Shown here: one piece after another, positions 1 through 13,100 of the stretch
Layout of the letters: each line of letters starts with the position of its first letter
Numbering within the stretch: position 1 is the stretch's first letter
DNA from: Aurelia coerulea
Lineage: Eukaryota > Cnidaria > Scyphozoa > Semaeostomeae > Ulmaridae
NCBI GenBank assembly: GCA_039566865.1
Contig: CM076957.1
Span: 5,341,896 to 5,405,895, forward strand
DNA length: 64,000 bases
Reading direction: 5' to 3'
Made by a program: the position numbers and the translations under genes
The notes under the pieces: generated by a model
What the model saw: the letters and a program-made list of their open reading frames with translations, nothing else
Database searches by the model: none
What the model was told of the DNA's origin: nothing

Positions 1-224
1 TGTGCATTAGAAGGGGCTGTGTCACCGGAATCTAACCAAGCAGAGGATTAGCAAAGGCAGCATCAACAGTCACGTGCACAAATTGCTCTTTATCTAGTTT
101 GAAACGAAGAGGTGCTAGTTGCCGATTTCTTTCTGAAAAACTTTCTCGACCGTTCGAAGAAATCAGTCCAAATCTCAGCAATCATTGAAAATGCAAGAAT
201 TCAGAAGGCATAATTGCAAGTTAA

Positions 225-1062
225 AGGGAATATAAGCATATATAAGTGGCTCCGAGCCACAAGACCTAAACTGTCAATCAAATTTAACCAATCACAACAA
301 GCTATCTACCATTGCACGTGATCACTTTCACTTCAGCCTAGCCTGCACGAGGGCACGTAACGGGCGATCAGTAATGGCGGGGAAGAGTTGCTTCGTTGTT
401 TCTCTATCCGCTAAGGGGCAAAAACGGACAAGAAATGGAAAGAAATATTGCCTGTTCATTGACCACCGTGATGAAGCAGACCTTGTAGCCGCAGAATTTG
501 ATGTCCTGAAGAAATCGAAGCGCTTTGAGTCCATTTACGATACGAATGAATTGCTGAAATGGATGGGTACAGGATAAACAAGCACATCTCATTGGGCCTA
601 AACGTATCTTCAGACAAGGGAATCTTCACTAAAGTTAGCCTGACGGAATCTATGGACAAAGGGCTAGTGTTGCGGAAGAAATACTGATAAATAGTGAGCA
701 TTCAACAAAGCAGCCGAGCCGGGCCTAATATAAACACTGGATCCATCGATCGCGACAATGATGGCAAACAACAAACAACTCATACGATTAGGTCATTGAG
801 ACGTAAGTGGAGCTAAATTACCTTTCCTTCTCACTTCTTTTATCTCGATTCACTCGAGCAAACTACTTCAGAATCGTCGCAGTCAGGAAGAAGGAATCTT
901 GCTTGCTGGGTAACCATATTGGAAAGTATATCGAGAATCTCCTCGCACTACAAATTTGCAATGCAGAGCTCACTTTCACGTGCACAGTTAGAATGCAACT
1001 GCTATGCGCATGCTCTGGTGTATCTATTTATAGAAAGCGCCTGATATATGCTTATATTCCCT
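225..1062. mobile_element. TTAA-flanked foldback element
   Basis: The ends AGGGAATATAAGCATATA (left) and its reverse complement (right, ending TTCCCT) are flanked on both sides by TTAA (221-224 and 1063-1066). A TTAA duplication with AGGG/CCCT ends is the hallmark of piggyBac-type transposons, so this 838 bp element is probably non-autonomous piggyBac. It contains a 67-codon open frame (374-577) that I do not recognise. A related, worn copy is at about 53617-53793. Bases 1-220 show nothing identifiable. Confidence 0.6.
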
Positions 1063-1083
1063 TTAACTATTCTTCTTCTCTAG

Positions 1084-1173
1084 GTCACGATGTCAACGGT
1101 TGGTTATGGAGATCTGTATGCTCATACATATCTTGGGCAAGTGTTTACAATGATCTTCATATGTGTTGGCCTG
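1084..1173 (+). CDS. KCNMA1: BK exon: selectivity filter and start of S6
   Basis: Ninety bases in phase 0 after an acceptor ending ctctag and before donor gtaagt. The product [13 protein letters not shown] carries the potassium-channel signature TVGYGD, followed by the hydrophobic start of S6 ([10 protein letters not shown]). The preceding exon (S5/turret) is not found in bases 1-1083, so it lies upstream of the window. Confidence 0.93.
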
Positions 1174-4100
1174 GTAAGTATGATGTAAAATTTGCCCATT
1201 GTTTACACGGCCCTATGGTCATATTCAATAGCTAACATTCTTTCCTTAGAATATATTTGGTAAAATTTATAACATTTGTTTTGGTAAATTTTCGACAAAT
1301 GGAAAGATTGATGAACCACGCGTGCATGAGCGTGGACGAGATAGCTCAGTCAGTAGAGCGTGTGCCTAGATAGCAGAGGGTCGCAAGCTCAAAACTTAAG
1401 TCTCTCCGAATAGCTACCAGCTACCTGTTTATAAAATCCGCACTTCCACTTGGGGGCTATTTTGAAGAGACATTGCCACACAGGGTAACAAGGACAGATT
1501 TGGTAAGACAATAGCACGAATTGGTTTTGATTGACACCGCAGTTCAAAGCGATTGGTGATCGCAGACAAAGGAAATTCTCTCAACCAATAATTCAAAACA
1601 AGCAAAGCCGCAAAAGTTTCTCTGAAACCCAGGTAGCTAGCTCGCTCGTTGTGCATTCCAGAAATTGTTTTTAAGAGCAAACATGAGCATAGATCGAAAC
1701 AATTAGGATATATCTCGAAAGTCAGTAGGATTAGCAGCCATTCAAATTTTCTATTCTTTGTATTGTCAATATCACCCAATCAACTGCTTGATGGACTGCC
1801 TTTAAAGAACGCAATGCATCTTGATATAAAAGCTCCTTGCCGCTATGTTTAATGTAATTGTCTATTTCAGGTCCTTGCACTGAGAATATGCTCTTATGAT
1901 ATTTTCCCAAGAAAGATTTAGCAAGAGCCATTGCTCAGCTTCGATGATCGTTCCAAGAATGAAATTGACGTTCAAAAAAACTTTGTACATTCGATGTTTA
2001 TTAGTTTATTTGATGCATCTGTATGTAGTGAGCTACAGTTAAGTCGATTTAAATAAAATGACAAACAAACTCAAACGAAAAGAACTTGAAATCTTTTATT
2101 AACTTTGCAAATTTCTTTTCCAGGGTTTGTTCGCCAGTTACATCCCAGCGATCATTGACTTTGCAAGCTCTCACACGAAATACAACAGATCATTTACACC
2201 TACACCAGGACGAAAGTAAGTATTTTAACAAGCTACCGGGTGTCCCAAAAAAAGTACTCATGTTTGAAAAATCACCAAAATTTGATTACACAACTGATCT
2301 TAAATTTTATTTTTTTGTCAAGTAGATCGAGAACCAAATCATTTTCCCAGATATAGCAAATTTTGTAATTGGTTTAAATATTAGGAAATTTAGATCTTTT
2401 TGGGGCTTTTCGGTTTTGGATCATACTGCAAAAATCACTGGTGATTGCCAGATCAAATTTTTGTGCATGTAAAGCTTCTAATTTGGTCATGAATGACAGA
2501 AAGAAATGCGTCATTGATCTGGGAATCAGAACCAGAAACCCTGACCTAGCAGCATATGCGCAGTGTGTTGGGCGGTGGGGACTCTGGAGGGGGATAGTAC
2601 GATGAGTCCATTATTTAAGGCTATTTTCAAAATGTTTCACCTTATACCAGGTGAGTAAATAAGAATCCCAGTTTGAAAGACGACATCTTTCTGGATACTA
2701 AAGCGATAATATTGCGACTATTCGTTCTCCTCTCAGACCTTTTTAGAGATCCAAGACAGCATTTGATCCCATGGTTAATTTTGTATGATTATTCGAAATG
2801 GAAATTTTTCATGAAACAATCTTTCAGCAACTTTGAAGGGATATAATTCCCCGAGGGTGGTACTTCATTGTCAACATGATTCGACCTGAATCTGGACTTT
2901 GAGAAAAGGACCCATTCGTATGACGATGTTTTTCAAAAATTGCCAGCCCATTTGCATGAATATTAGGACATTTTTGACCCATGTGTATGAATTTGTCGAT
3001 TTGAAACAAGGGAAAATGTCAGTTTCTTGGCGTGGATTATCATTATGGGGCCCCATGGATAAGAAAATACTCAAAGAACTACCCATCTACCAGAATTTTG
3101 GTTAAAAACAGACCCATATGTAGAGAATTTCGGATGAAAAAACCCATCCATATGAGCGGCACATTCAGTAAAACTTAACAATGAAATACCCCCCCCCCCC
3201 GGGTATAATTCTGATACAATCATTGTGGGAAATCTCATGTGGACCACATCCCGTGTAAAAATCCAAATACTCACACTGATATCAGATCCGTTACCTTATT
3301 GAAAATCTTTATAATCTTACATCTTGTTGTTTCTTTTCCAGACATATAATTGTATGTGGCCATATAACAGAAGAAAGTGTGTCCATGTTCGTTCGAGACT
3401 TTCTTCACCCAGATCGAGAGGACGCATACGTCATCATTGTCTTCCTTGGACCGTAAGTGAAATTCAAATTTCAAACAAGTGTATCTGAAGATTGGCACTT
3501 TTCATAATGAAGTGTATCTGAAGATTGGCACTTTTCATAATGAAGATAGAAGCATTCATTTCTTGATGAATATCACTCATCAAGTCCACATGTTTTAGGG
3601 GTAACATACTCTGGAACAGCAAGCCAGATGTGATAAAGGGCAGCGAAACGGTCGCTTCCTTTTGCAAAAAAAATAACAACATGGGCTGGGGAAGAATGCA
3701 GTTGTAAATTATGCCGTTTATTGTAAATATTATGGTTTTGCTGTATTAAGTTATGTATATTAGGGCATGTTGTAAAAACCAGACCCTAAGACCCTGGGAC
3801 CCCTGAGACCCCTAGGACCTTTAAGTACCAGAAATGAAAGGACCCTTAACACCAGAGCGTCATAATGAGGAAGTTGGGCATTATTGACTTCCCCTCTTCC
3901 ATCCCATGAACTTCCACTCTTTCAAACCAAAGCCAGGAATGATGCAGAGAGTTTATACCATGAAGAAGTACTATTTTGACTATCTCCTATTGTGTTATTT
4001 TAAAGACTTTCTGCACGAATAAAGGCATCCTGACGTTGGTTTGAACGGACGAAAGTTCGTAGGATGAAAGATGGGAAGCTCATACAACACGCAGCCTCGT

Positions 4101-7100
4101 GTTTGACAGCTTGATGACATTGATCTATTGTTTGTCTGTGGTGATGTCCCTCTGGTGTTAAGGGTCCTTTTCATTTTTAGTACTTAAAGGTCCTAGGGGT
4201 CTCAGGGGTCCTAGGGTCTTAGGGTCCGGTTTTTACAACATGCCGTATATTAGTTGGTTTTTATTAGCTCACTCTTCTAACGATTATGAGCTATTAGTAC
4301 CTAATACCAACTGTGAATAAGGAGTATCATTATTATTATTCTGGAACCTCGATCATCCGAATTTCTCTCCTTCGATTCCTCCTACTGTTTGTACACATGA
4401 ACAGAGTCGCTATCACTGATAATAAAATTTCAACACTGCCTGGCTGTTGTTTCTGTCGAGGAGACAATGATATTTGTAAACAGCTTTCTTCCAAGGTAAG
4501 GTGGACAATTGAAAGATAAACAGTAGACTGAAACATTCTATCTATTTCCAGCCTGCACATCTGTTGGCGATTTTGCAGTTTTACAACAATGGTCTATTAT
4601 TTGGAGAGCTACTTCGAGCCTGCATCAGTCAAATGAATCTCATTGGTTGCCGCCACTGTTAAATTATCTAGTGATTCACTGAACGCAATCATTCTCATGC
4701 TTTGCTTTTACTGTCCATCGCAAATCAATTAAAAGTTTCCCGAAGCTGATTTTTTCTAAAACAGCCCTCAAGTTGTCTTTAATGAGCGCAAATTGATCTA
4801 TTTTTAGAAGCCAAGGCATCGTTTTCCGATGATTTACCTATTTTGGGGTATGCTTTACTCATGGGATTTCTCTTTTGCAGGACATTTCCAAGTATAAGTT
4901 TACAAGCAATCTTGAAGAAATATTCAACAAGAACAGCGTATTTCATTGGTAGCATCTTCAACTTCAGAGATTGTGCAAGAATAAAAGTAAGTTTATTGCT
5001 CAATCTTTACTTTCCCAGAAAAATACTATTTAAAGGAGTACTACGCAGTTGATTGGCTCCTGAAACAATGGGTTCCTATTGTTGTACCTTTGGTTGTTAT
5101 TTTCTCCAGAGGTAAAATACAGCATAGCTTCCAAATCTTTAACTCGGCGTAAAAAGGTGGGTGTAAAATTATGTGATCTATTTCTTCCTGAGTGGCTTGA
5201 AACAAATTTCAGTTACTTATCTTTAATCTTACCGTTGGTTGGTTGTTATTTTCTCCAGAGGTAAAATACAGCAATAGAATCCTGTTGTTTTGGGAGCCAA
5301 TCAGCTGATGATAGTACTCCTTTAACGTTACAATTGACTTCACACTGAAAGCTTATTTCTGCCACTGCAGAATTGCGGCTCGCGTTCTCTGTTGCACATA
5401 TTCAACTAGCAAGGACGACAAAAAGCGCGCCTTACTTGGGCAAAGACAACGGTGAAGCGCTAACGCTCTAAGTTGGGATGACAAAATGAAGTCGACAGAT
5501 AAGCGAATAGGCTGGGGAATTGTAATGTTGACGTGCAATTTTTAAAGAGTCTGTTTCATCCAGCATGCCTTGCACTGCCGTCTCTTGGTTGGCCTTTGTT
5601 GTCACCATTTTTATGACCCATGAAAATGGGGATAATAAAGACCAACTAAGAGATGGCACGTGCAATGCATGCTGGTTAAAATAGGCACTTTAAAGTCCTA
5701 AACTGCTTTGGACACAACCGATAAGGTTGTTGAATCAACGTGCTTTTTGAGGATACTGTGAACTCCCCTATTTGTTTGGCCTGAAGATCTTTGACTCATT
5801 CATTCATCTTTGGATTCTCCAGTTGTTCGACTGGATTGACTGCTTCGGTCCCCTGTGACCAGTGACCTTGCATACCCTACTGTTCAAATTCCAATCATCT
5901 TAAACGGAACATTCACCATCCTCATGGAGAAAACCGGTCAGACTTACGCTGGCAGTATTGGCTGGCGTTAAATAGCATATTAGCTAGACTAGAAGCCAAC
6001 CTTAAAGAGGCTCCGTCGCCAAACTGTAAAAAATCTGTAAACACCCCACGTGTCCATTGTTCTCCGTTGTTTTTTTAATTTTTTTGATGGGTTCACCCAA
6101 GCCACCAAAAGGTGCTCGTTAAAATCCACTTATATCCTAGAAATCGTAAAAGATATGAATATTTGGTTTTTTCCTCTGTAAAGTGCAGAAGATTTATCTT
6201 CAAATGATGTAATGCTTTCAATTTTCGAAAAAACAGGTAAACGTCTGTGTGATATTGCCTATCAAAAAACTTCAAAATCACCGTTTCGACCGAAATTTGG
6301 AGACAGCCCTTTTGGATAAAGAACTTATCATTGTTACATCATTATCATTATATCCCGAACAAGAGCTATGATATGACCGTACTATGATGCATCAAAATAC
6401 AATGAACACATGTGGGGCCAGTTTTACTGTCCGGTGAAGAGAAGTCTCCGTTATTTGGAGGCTGCTTTTGCAAAGCTTTAACCAACTAAAAGAAGTCTAG
6501 GACAGAATTATTTGTCCTTTTGGGGGTGTTCGTTGCTGGTTGGTGTTCGTTAATGGAGGTTTCAATATACCAATGTTTTACGTTTATGGATTAGACACAA
6601 GGACGAATAGAAACAGCCAATAGAATGTCAGCGATTTAGAAATTGAGAAAATCATTAATTACAGCAAAATGAGGCAATGACATTAAGCACTAAATCTAAT
6701 CAAAAGTAAACACCAAGGTGTAGATATTCTAAAAACCAGTAGACTTGCCCCAAGTCTATCTCTTCCATCCGTCTACCGTTCCCTTTACGGTATCTCTCGA
6801 GCTCTCTGGGTGCAATGTTGGAATGGCGGATCCAGGAAATGGCGGATCCAGGATCTACCGTAAAGGGAACGGTAGACGGACGGAAGAGATAGACTTGGGG
6901 CAAGTCTAAAAAGCCAGTTGTGATTAATCTGAGCGTAAACGCTCTATCAGTAAAGCTGGTTATTTGCACTATTTTAAAACCAGTTTAATGTGCTGCAGTG
7001 GGAATGGGGTGTGTAAGTGGTGGAAAGAAAACTATTCATTCATTGTGGACAACAATCATCAGTGCGATGCCCTGCAGGGGCTTAGCTCATTAGGTATGTA

Positions 7101-10100
7101 GACGCAGATGTAGAACAAACTAGAACAGCAGTATACTGAAACAGGATCCCTGGGGAATATCCTTTAATTTGTTTTCATTTGCATGTCATACAATTATTCA
7201 AGTCTGAATGTCAGTTGATTAAATCACGTTTCTGCATCTGTATTTAGTATGAGCTTGATGACAAGAATACACTGAAATAATATACCTTCAACGTAGACAG
7301 CTAAGGATAAAAACAGCAGTGTACTGAAACAGGATCCCTGGGGAATATCCTTTAATTTGTTTTCATTTGCATGTCATACAATTATTCAAGTCTGAATGTC
7401 AGTTTATCAGATCACGTTTCTTCAGCTGTATTTTGTATGAGCTTGATGACAAGAATACACTGAAATAATATACCTTCAACGTAGACAGCTAATGATAAAA
7501 CAGCAGTGTACTGAAACAGGATCCTTGGGGAATATCATTTAATTTATTTTCATTTACATGTCATGCAGTTATTCAAGTCTTAATGTCAGTTGATTAAATC
7601 ACGTTTCTTCAGCTGTATTTTGTATGGGTTTGATGACAAGAATACACTGAAAGAATCCCTTCAATGTAGAAAACTAATGATAAAACAGCAGTGTACTGAA
7701 ACAGGATCCTTGGGGAATATCATTTAATTTATTTTCATTTACATGTTATGCAGTTATTCAAGTCTTAATGTCAGTTGATTAAATCACGTTTCTTCAGCTG
7801 TATTTTGTATGGGTTTGATGACAAGAATACACTGAAAGAATCCCTTCAATGTAGAAAACTAATAATGAAACAGCAGTGTACTGAAACAGGATCCCTTGTG
7901 AGCACCCCTTAATTTTTTTCGTTTACGTGTGATGTAGTTATACAAGTTTTAATATCAGTTGATTAAATCACGTTTCTTCAGCTGTATTTTGTATGGGTTT
8001 GATGACAAGAATACACCAAAAAAATCCCTTCAATGTAGAAAACTAATAATGAAACAGCAGTGTGCTGAACCAGGATCCCTGGTGAACACCCCTTAATTGT
8101 TTTCGTTTACATGTGATGCAGTTATACAAGTTTTAATATCAGTTATCAAATCACGTTTCTTCGGCTGTATTTTGTATGGGTTTGGTGACAAGAATACACC
8201 AAAAAAATCCCTTCAATGTAGAAAACTAATAATGAAACAGCAGTGTGCTGAACCAGGATCCCTGGTGAACACCCCTTAATTGTTTTCGTTTACATGTGAT
8301 GCAGTTATACAAGTTTTAATATCAGTTATCAAATCACGTTTCTTCGGCTGTATTTTGTATGGGTTTGGTGACAAGAATACACCAAAAAAATCCCTTCAAT
8401 GTAGAAAACTAATAATGAAACAGCAGTGTGCTGAACCAGGATCCCTGGTGAACACCCCTTAATTGTTTTCGTTTACATGTGATGCAGTTATACAAGTTTT
8501 AATATCAGTTATCAAATCACGTTTCTTCGGCTGTATTTTGTATGGGTTTGGTGACAAGAATACACCAAAAAAATCCCTTCAATGTAGAAAACTAATAATG
8601 AAACAGCAGTGTGCTGAACCAGGATCCCTGGTGAACACCCCTTAATTGTTTTCGTTTACATGTGATGCAGTTATACAAGTTTTAATATCAGTTATCAAAT
8701 CACGTTTCTTCAGCTGTATTTTGTATGGGTTTGGTGACAAGAATACACCAAAAAAATCCCTTCAATGTAGAAAACTAATAATGAAACAGCAGTGTACTGA
8801 AACAGGATCCCTGGTGGTGAGCACCCCTTAATTTTTTTCGTTTACGTGTGATGTAGTTATACAAGTTTTAATATCAGTTGATCAAATCACGTTTCTTCAG
8901 CTGTATTTTGTATGGTTTTGGTGAGTTGAAGATTGAAATTATTCCTTCAAGATCTGCCGGTTCTTCTCCTTCTGGTTGATGAATCTCATATCTGTATAAA
9001 ATACTTGACAGAAACATGAATATCTCCATTTTAGCCAAGGATTCGCCTAAGCATCCTCTCCTTCCCGCACCAAACGGCAAGAGGCTCTTCTTCATGCCAT
9101 GAACGAAGTTACCATCTGCATCCAAGAATCTTTCGGGTTTAAATTCAGTAGGCTCATCCCATTCCCTCTCGTCGTGATGCAACGCCCAGAGATTTATCAA
9201 AATTTGGGTCCCCTTTGGGATCGCATGACCATCGATTTTTGTTTCCCGGATTGTTTTGTGTGGTATAAGTAGTACAATCGAGGAAAGTCGAAAGATTTCT
9301 TGAATCGTTGCTTCAAAATATGGCAAATTTCCCCGGTCTCTCAAACGAGGCTGTCTGTTGCCTATTCTCTGTTTACGCTCATCTGCAATCTTAGCTTGGA
9401 CTTTAGGCCATGTTGCAAAATACAGTAATGCCCAATGCAATGAATTTGTCGTTGTTTCGGAACCAGCAAGAAAAAGATCACTTACGATTTGCTCCAAGTT
9501 TGTTTCATCCATATACTTACGTATTTTACTATCCTCGCTTTCTTCCTTTGCAAACTGTTTGAGAAGTGAATCTGTGAAATCTCTGATATTATTCTCGTCA
9601 AAAGTCTCTCGATGCTCTTGCAACTTCTTGTGTAGGAATTCATCTCGCATAGCGACACCTTTCTTGAAACATGAGAATTGCTCATTTGGGAGAAATCTCA
9701 GCCAGGGTATAAACATGATCGCTCCTGTAAAATCAGCACTCTTGGCAAGTCGGTGATCAATCTCTACCACTGTGCGAAATTCTTCATCTTCGATTTCATA
9801 GCGCTTGCCGAAGACTATTGCACAGATGATGTTTAGAATTCCAAGGGCTAGCAAAAGAGAAAAAGAACCATTTTATGAGAACCATATTAAACCCCCCTTA
9901 CTATACAGAATCTTCGCAACTCGTGATTTGCTTAGGCCCGGCGTATAACTGAGCAACAGACAACATCATTCCGCCTTTGGGAGGCGGAATGTTGTTGTAG
10001 TTGGGATTCAGTGGGCCTAAGCAAGTCACGATGTTGTTAACGGCAAGTAAATTACCTTATTTCATTATTAGTTCATGGTTAGTTCGGAAATCACAACAAT

Positions 10101-13100
10101 AGTGTCCAAATTGCCTATGGCCTGTTCTGATGTGCCATTATTTGTGGTACGCACCCAGGGGGAGGGGGTAACTACCATACATACCGGTACGGGATGTGCC
10201 ATTTTTGGGGTGTCTTTTTTCAGGCAGGCAGAAAATTTTAGGGTGTCATTTTTGGTATGATCACAAAGAGACATACATTTTGGGATGTCATTTTAGAACA
10301 ATAACTCCTCTTTAGGGCAATAGATTTCATCTAATTTTATATACTTGGTTAGAATCTTGAATTTTTGTCACAATTTTGGGGTATATATTTTGAATGGCCC
10401 ATAAATTTTAGGGTATCGTTTTTGGAAAATTTATAAATTTTAGGGTGTGATTTCTCAAGTCAACATGGCACACCCCCGTCATCTTCCTGTTGAAGTTACC
10501 CCCGGGGGTACGCATACCATTGCCCTTGCTCAAACTACCTCGCCTTTGTGCCTTGAACAGAAAAATCTTGTTGCAATTAGCCAAGTACTATTTTTATGCT
10601 TATCGTGCCAAAAGGCTCGCAGTGTAAAGAGGGCATAAGCAAACGAGGAGCGGAGCAATTGGCTCAGCAATTGCGCAGAAGGGCTACTCTCCCGGTAGTT
10701 AAATATATGAAATATAGTCGAATAGTTGGTCCACGTGTGTCAGAATTTGTGAGTTACCTGTCTATGTTTAAAGATTTTCTCGCAGATATTAGACATTGAA
10801 CATGAATTTATTAACCACCAAGCATAAATGCTGTCAGGAATCATAGATTCGACAACTTATTTTTCCTCATATTTACTAATTTTGTTTTACAAGGTTGCAT
10901 TAAAAGATTAATCAAAATATTAGTTGCTGACGTAAGTTCTTATCGCTGAGTTTGTTGTTGATGATGTTGCTGCTGCCATTATTATCGTACCTGCTATTGC
11001 TATTTTTCAACTACAATTCCTCACCAAAACCTCTTGTCACAAACTGAATTTTTCAGCATTTTTCAACAAAAATCAAAGTGCCTACCACTTCAGCGGAAAT
11101 ACCTCGTAAACCCTCCTCTTCCCCCCAAGTTAATGTTGTTTGTCTTCACTCAGGACACTTGCTGCATGATATTTTCGAAGTTAGAGAATTCAGCAACATT
11201 GACTTGAGGGGAAAAGGGGGGTATTTGCTCTTCAGACCTACCTTTTTCCATTTTGTGACGAAGGTTTTGGCGAGGATTGTAGTTTTATTTTGCTGTTGGA
11301 AAACGCTGTCCCCCCTCCCTGATGAAGTCTTTGCTTGGTCTTCATATATGCGACATAATTGATATTTTCAAATAGCAATTTTGAGCCATGTTTGCGATTA
11401 GCCAATCAGAAAACTCTCGTAAAACCGTTTACTTACCTATGTCATCTTTTGGATCGAACGGAGTATTACATACTTCATCCAGCCGATTAAACAACTTCCC
11501 AATTTCAATTAGTAGGCATTCTTCAAGATGCTCCATCCCAGTGCCATACATCTTCAAGGCTTCATGCGCAATCTTTCTCATCAGCTTCAGTTTAGGCCCG
11601 TAGTCACTAAAAACAATGTCCTGGTACCCGTTCGTCAATAGAGACACAGGGTAGGCATCCTGGGGTCTTCCGGCTGTGTCTTCTCCCTTGGTGAGGAGCA
11701 CTTCTCGAGCAGCCTGAGTACTGTTGATGATCACGACTCTCTGGGTACCAAAGCTTACACTCATGACGTCACCGTAGGTCTTTGATAGCGCCTTCAAGGA
11801 CAGGTGACTTTTTCTTCCAAGTAGATGCAAGTTGCCGATCAAGGGTAGAGGTATAGGCCCAGGAGGATATCGTTTTAATTGTGATAGGTGTATTGCGTAC
11901 TTCACTGCAATGTAAACCACAATTGCCAACAGTAGTGTAACTATTGCCTCTAAAATCATCTTTTACGATTTCGTGGACTCCTGTGAATTGAAAGACAGTG
12001 CTATTACAGTGGAACAGAAAGATACCTTAACAGTAGAATTCTGTACAGTTTTGACATTTTCCTCCTCCGCACGAACTGGTATTGTAATAGCAGCACAGAC
12101 TAGTATTGTTACACCTTATTCCAAATTGCGGCCAAAAGCGAAGGGCATATCACTCTCCAGAAGACGTATATGCGACTTTTTTTAAGAGAACAAAATAATT
12201 TTTGAACACTTTTCGCTGGAAACAAAGGGTTTTATAAGAAAGGGAAAGAGCGGTTTTGATATCCCATTCTTCCACAAGAATGTTTCAGTAGACTTATTAC
12301 TTATGCTTAATTAACGCTGTTAACAACAACAGCAACACTTGATACCTTTGAGATCCAGCAGTTTTATTCATGGTGATAGCTACGTCGAGCTACGTCGATT
12401 GTAATAAATACAGTCCTTAGGCCAATCAACAGAGCTTGCATGACACAGCAAAGTGCAAGAATCTCATCATACAAATAACGAAATCTCATCACAAAGTGTC
12501 AAAGTGAAGAATTTTAAACACGGCGTTTCCAGACTTCTCACTAAGAATATTGAGATTATTACTCCACAAGCAAGCATAAGACTGCCAGGAATTTTGATTT
12601 GATTTGATTTGATAATATTTATACAAAAACTTCAGTCTACGCTGTTTGACCATAGTCACTAGTGTATTCTAGTGACTATGGTTTGACATTTGACAATGAT
12701 TTTAAATATTTATTTCTGAAAATTAAAAAAAGTTCGATTCCTCACAAAAAAAATTAGTTCTAGTCTTGCGTAATTGTCTCTCTCTTGCATTTTCTCCTCC
12801 CAAAAGTACACTTTTCTGGCTCTGAGAGAAGTGACCCTGTTTACTTCGTCGTGTTATTCCAAATAGGCGTGGACGAGGCCTGTACTTTGCCCTCATTGAC
12901 CTTGGCCTGTGTACTTTGACCACATTATGCACGATCAACAAAGACTGTTGTGCTTCAAAGGAAGAAGTAGGCCTACCAAAAGCCAGCTCATCTTGCAATT
13001 TCTACGATCTTTGCGCATGATTACAAAGTAATAACTTTGACGAAGAAATCGACATTATGATAGATAAAGCAAACTTACGCGATTTCTTAGCAGTTTGGCT

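Noticed and set aside
374..577. 67-codon frame that looks protein-like (KSCFVVSLSAKGQKR...)
   Set aside because: It lies inside a TTAA-flanked foldback element, has no recognisable family and is also open in overlapping frames on the other strand.
4550..4662. Possible BK exon after acceptor tttccag ([16 protein letters not shown]...)
   Set aside because: The exons ending 3452 and starting 4881 already join in phase and match BK without a gap, and this stretch runs into a stop without a donor.
8097..8831. Four consecutive identical 60-codon plus-strand frames
   Set aside because: They are the same tandem repeat unit read four times, with a stop in each unit and antisense to the P450 3' end; no sign of a protein.
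7126..8923. CRISPR-like regular repeat array
   Set aside because: Contiguous ~183 bp units without spacers in an animal genome; a tandem array, not CRISPR.
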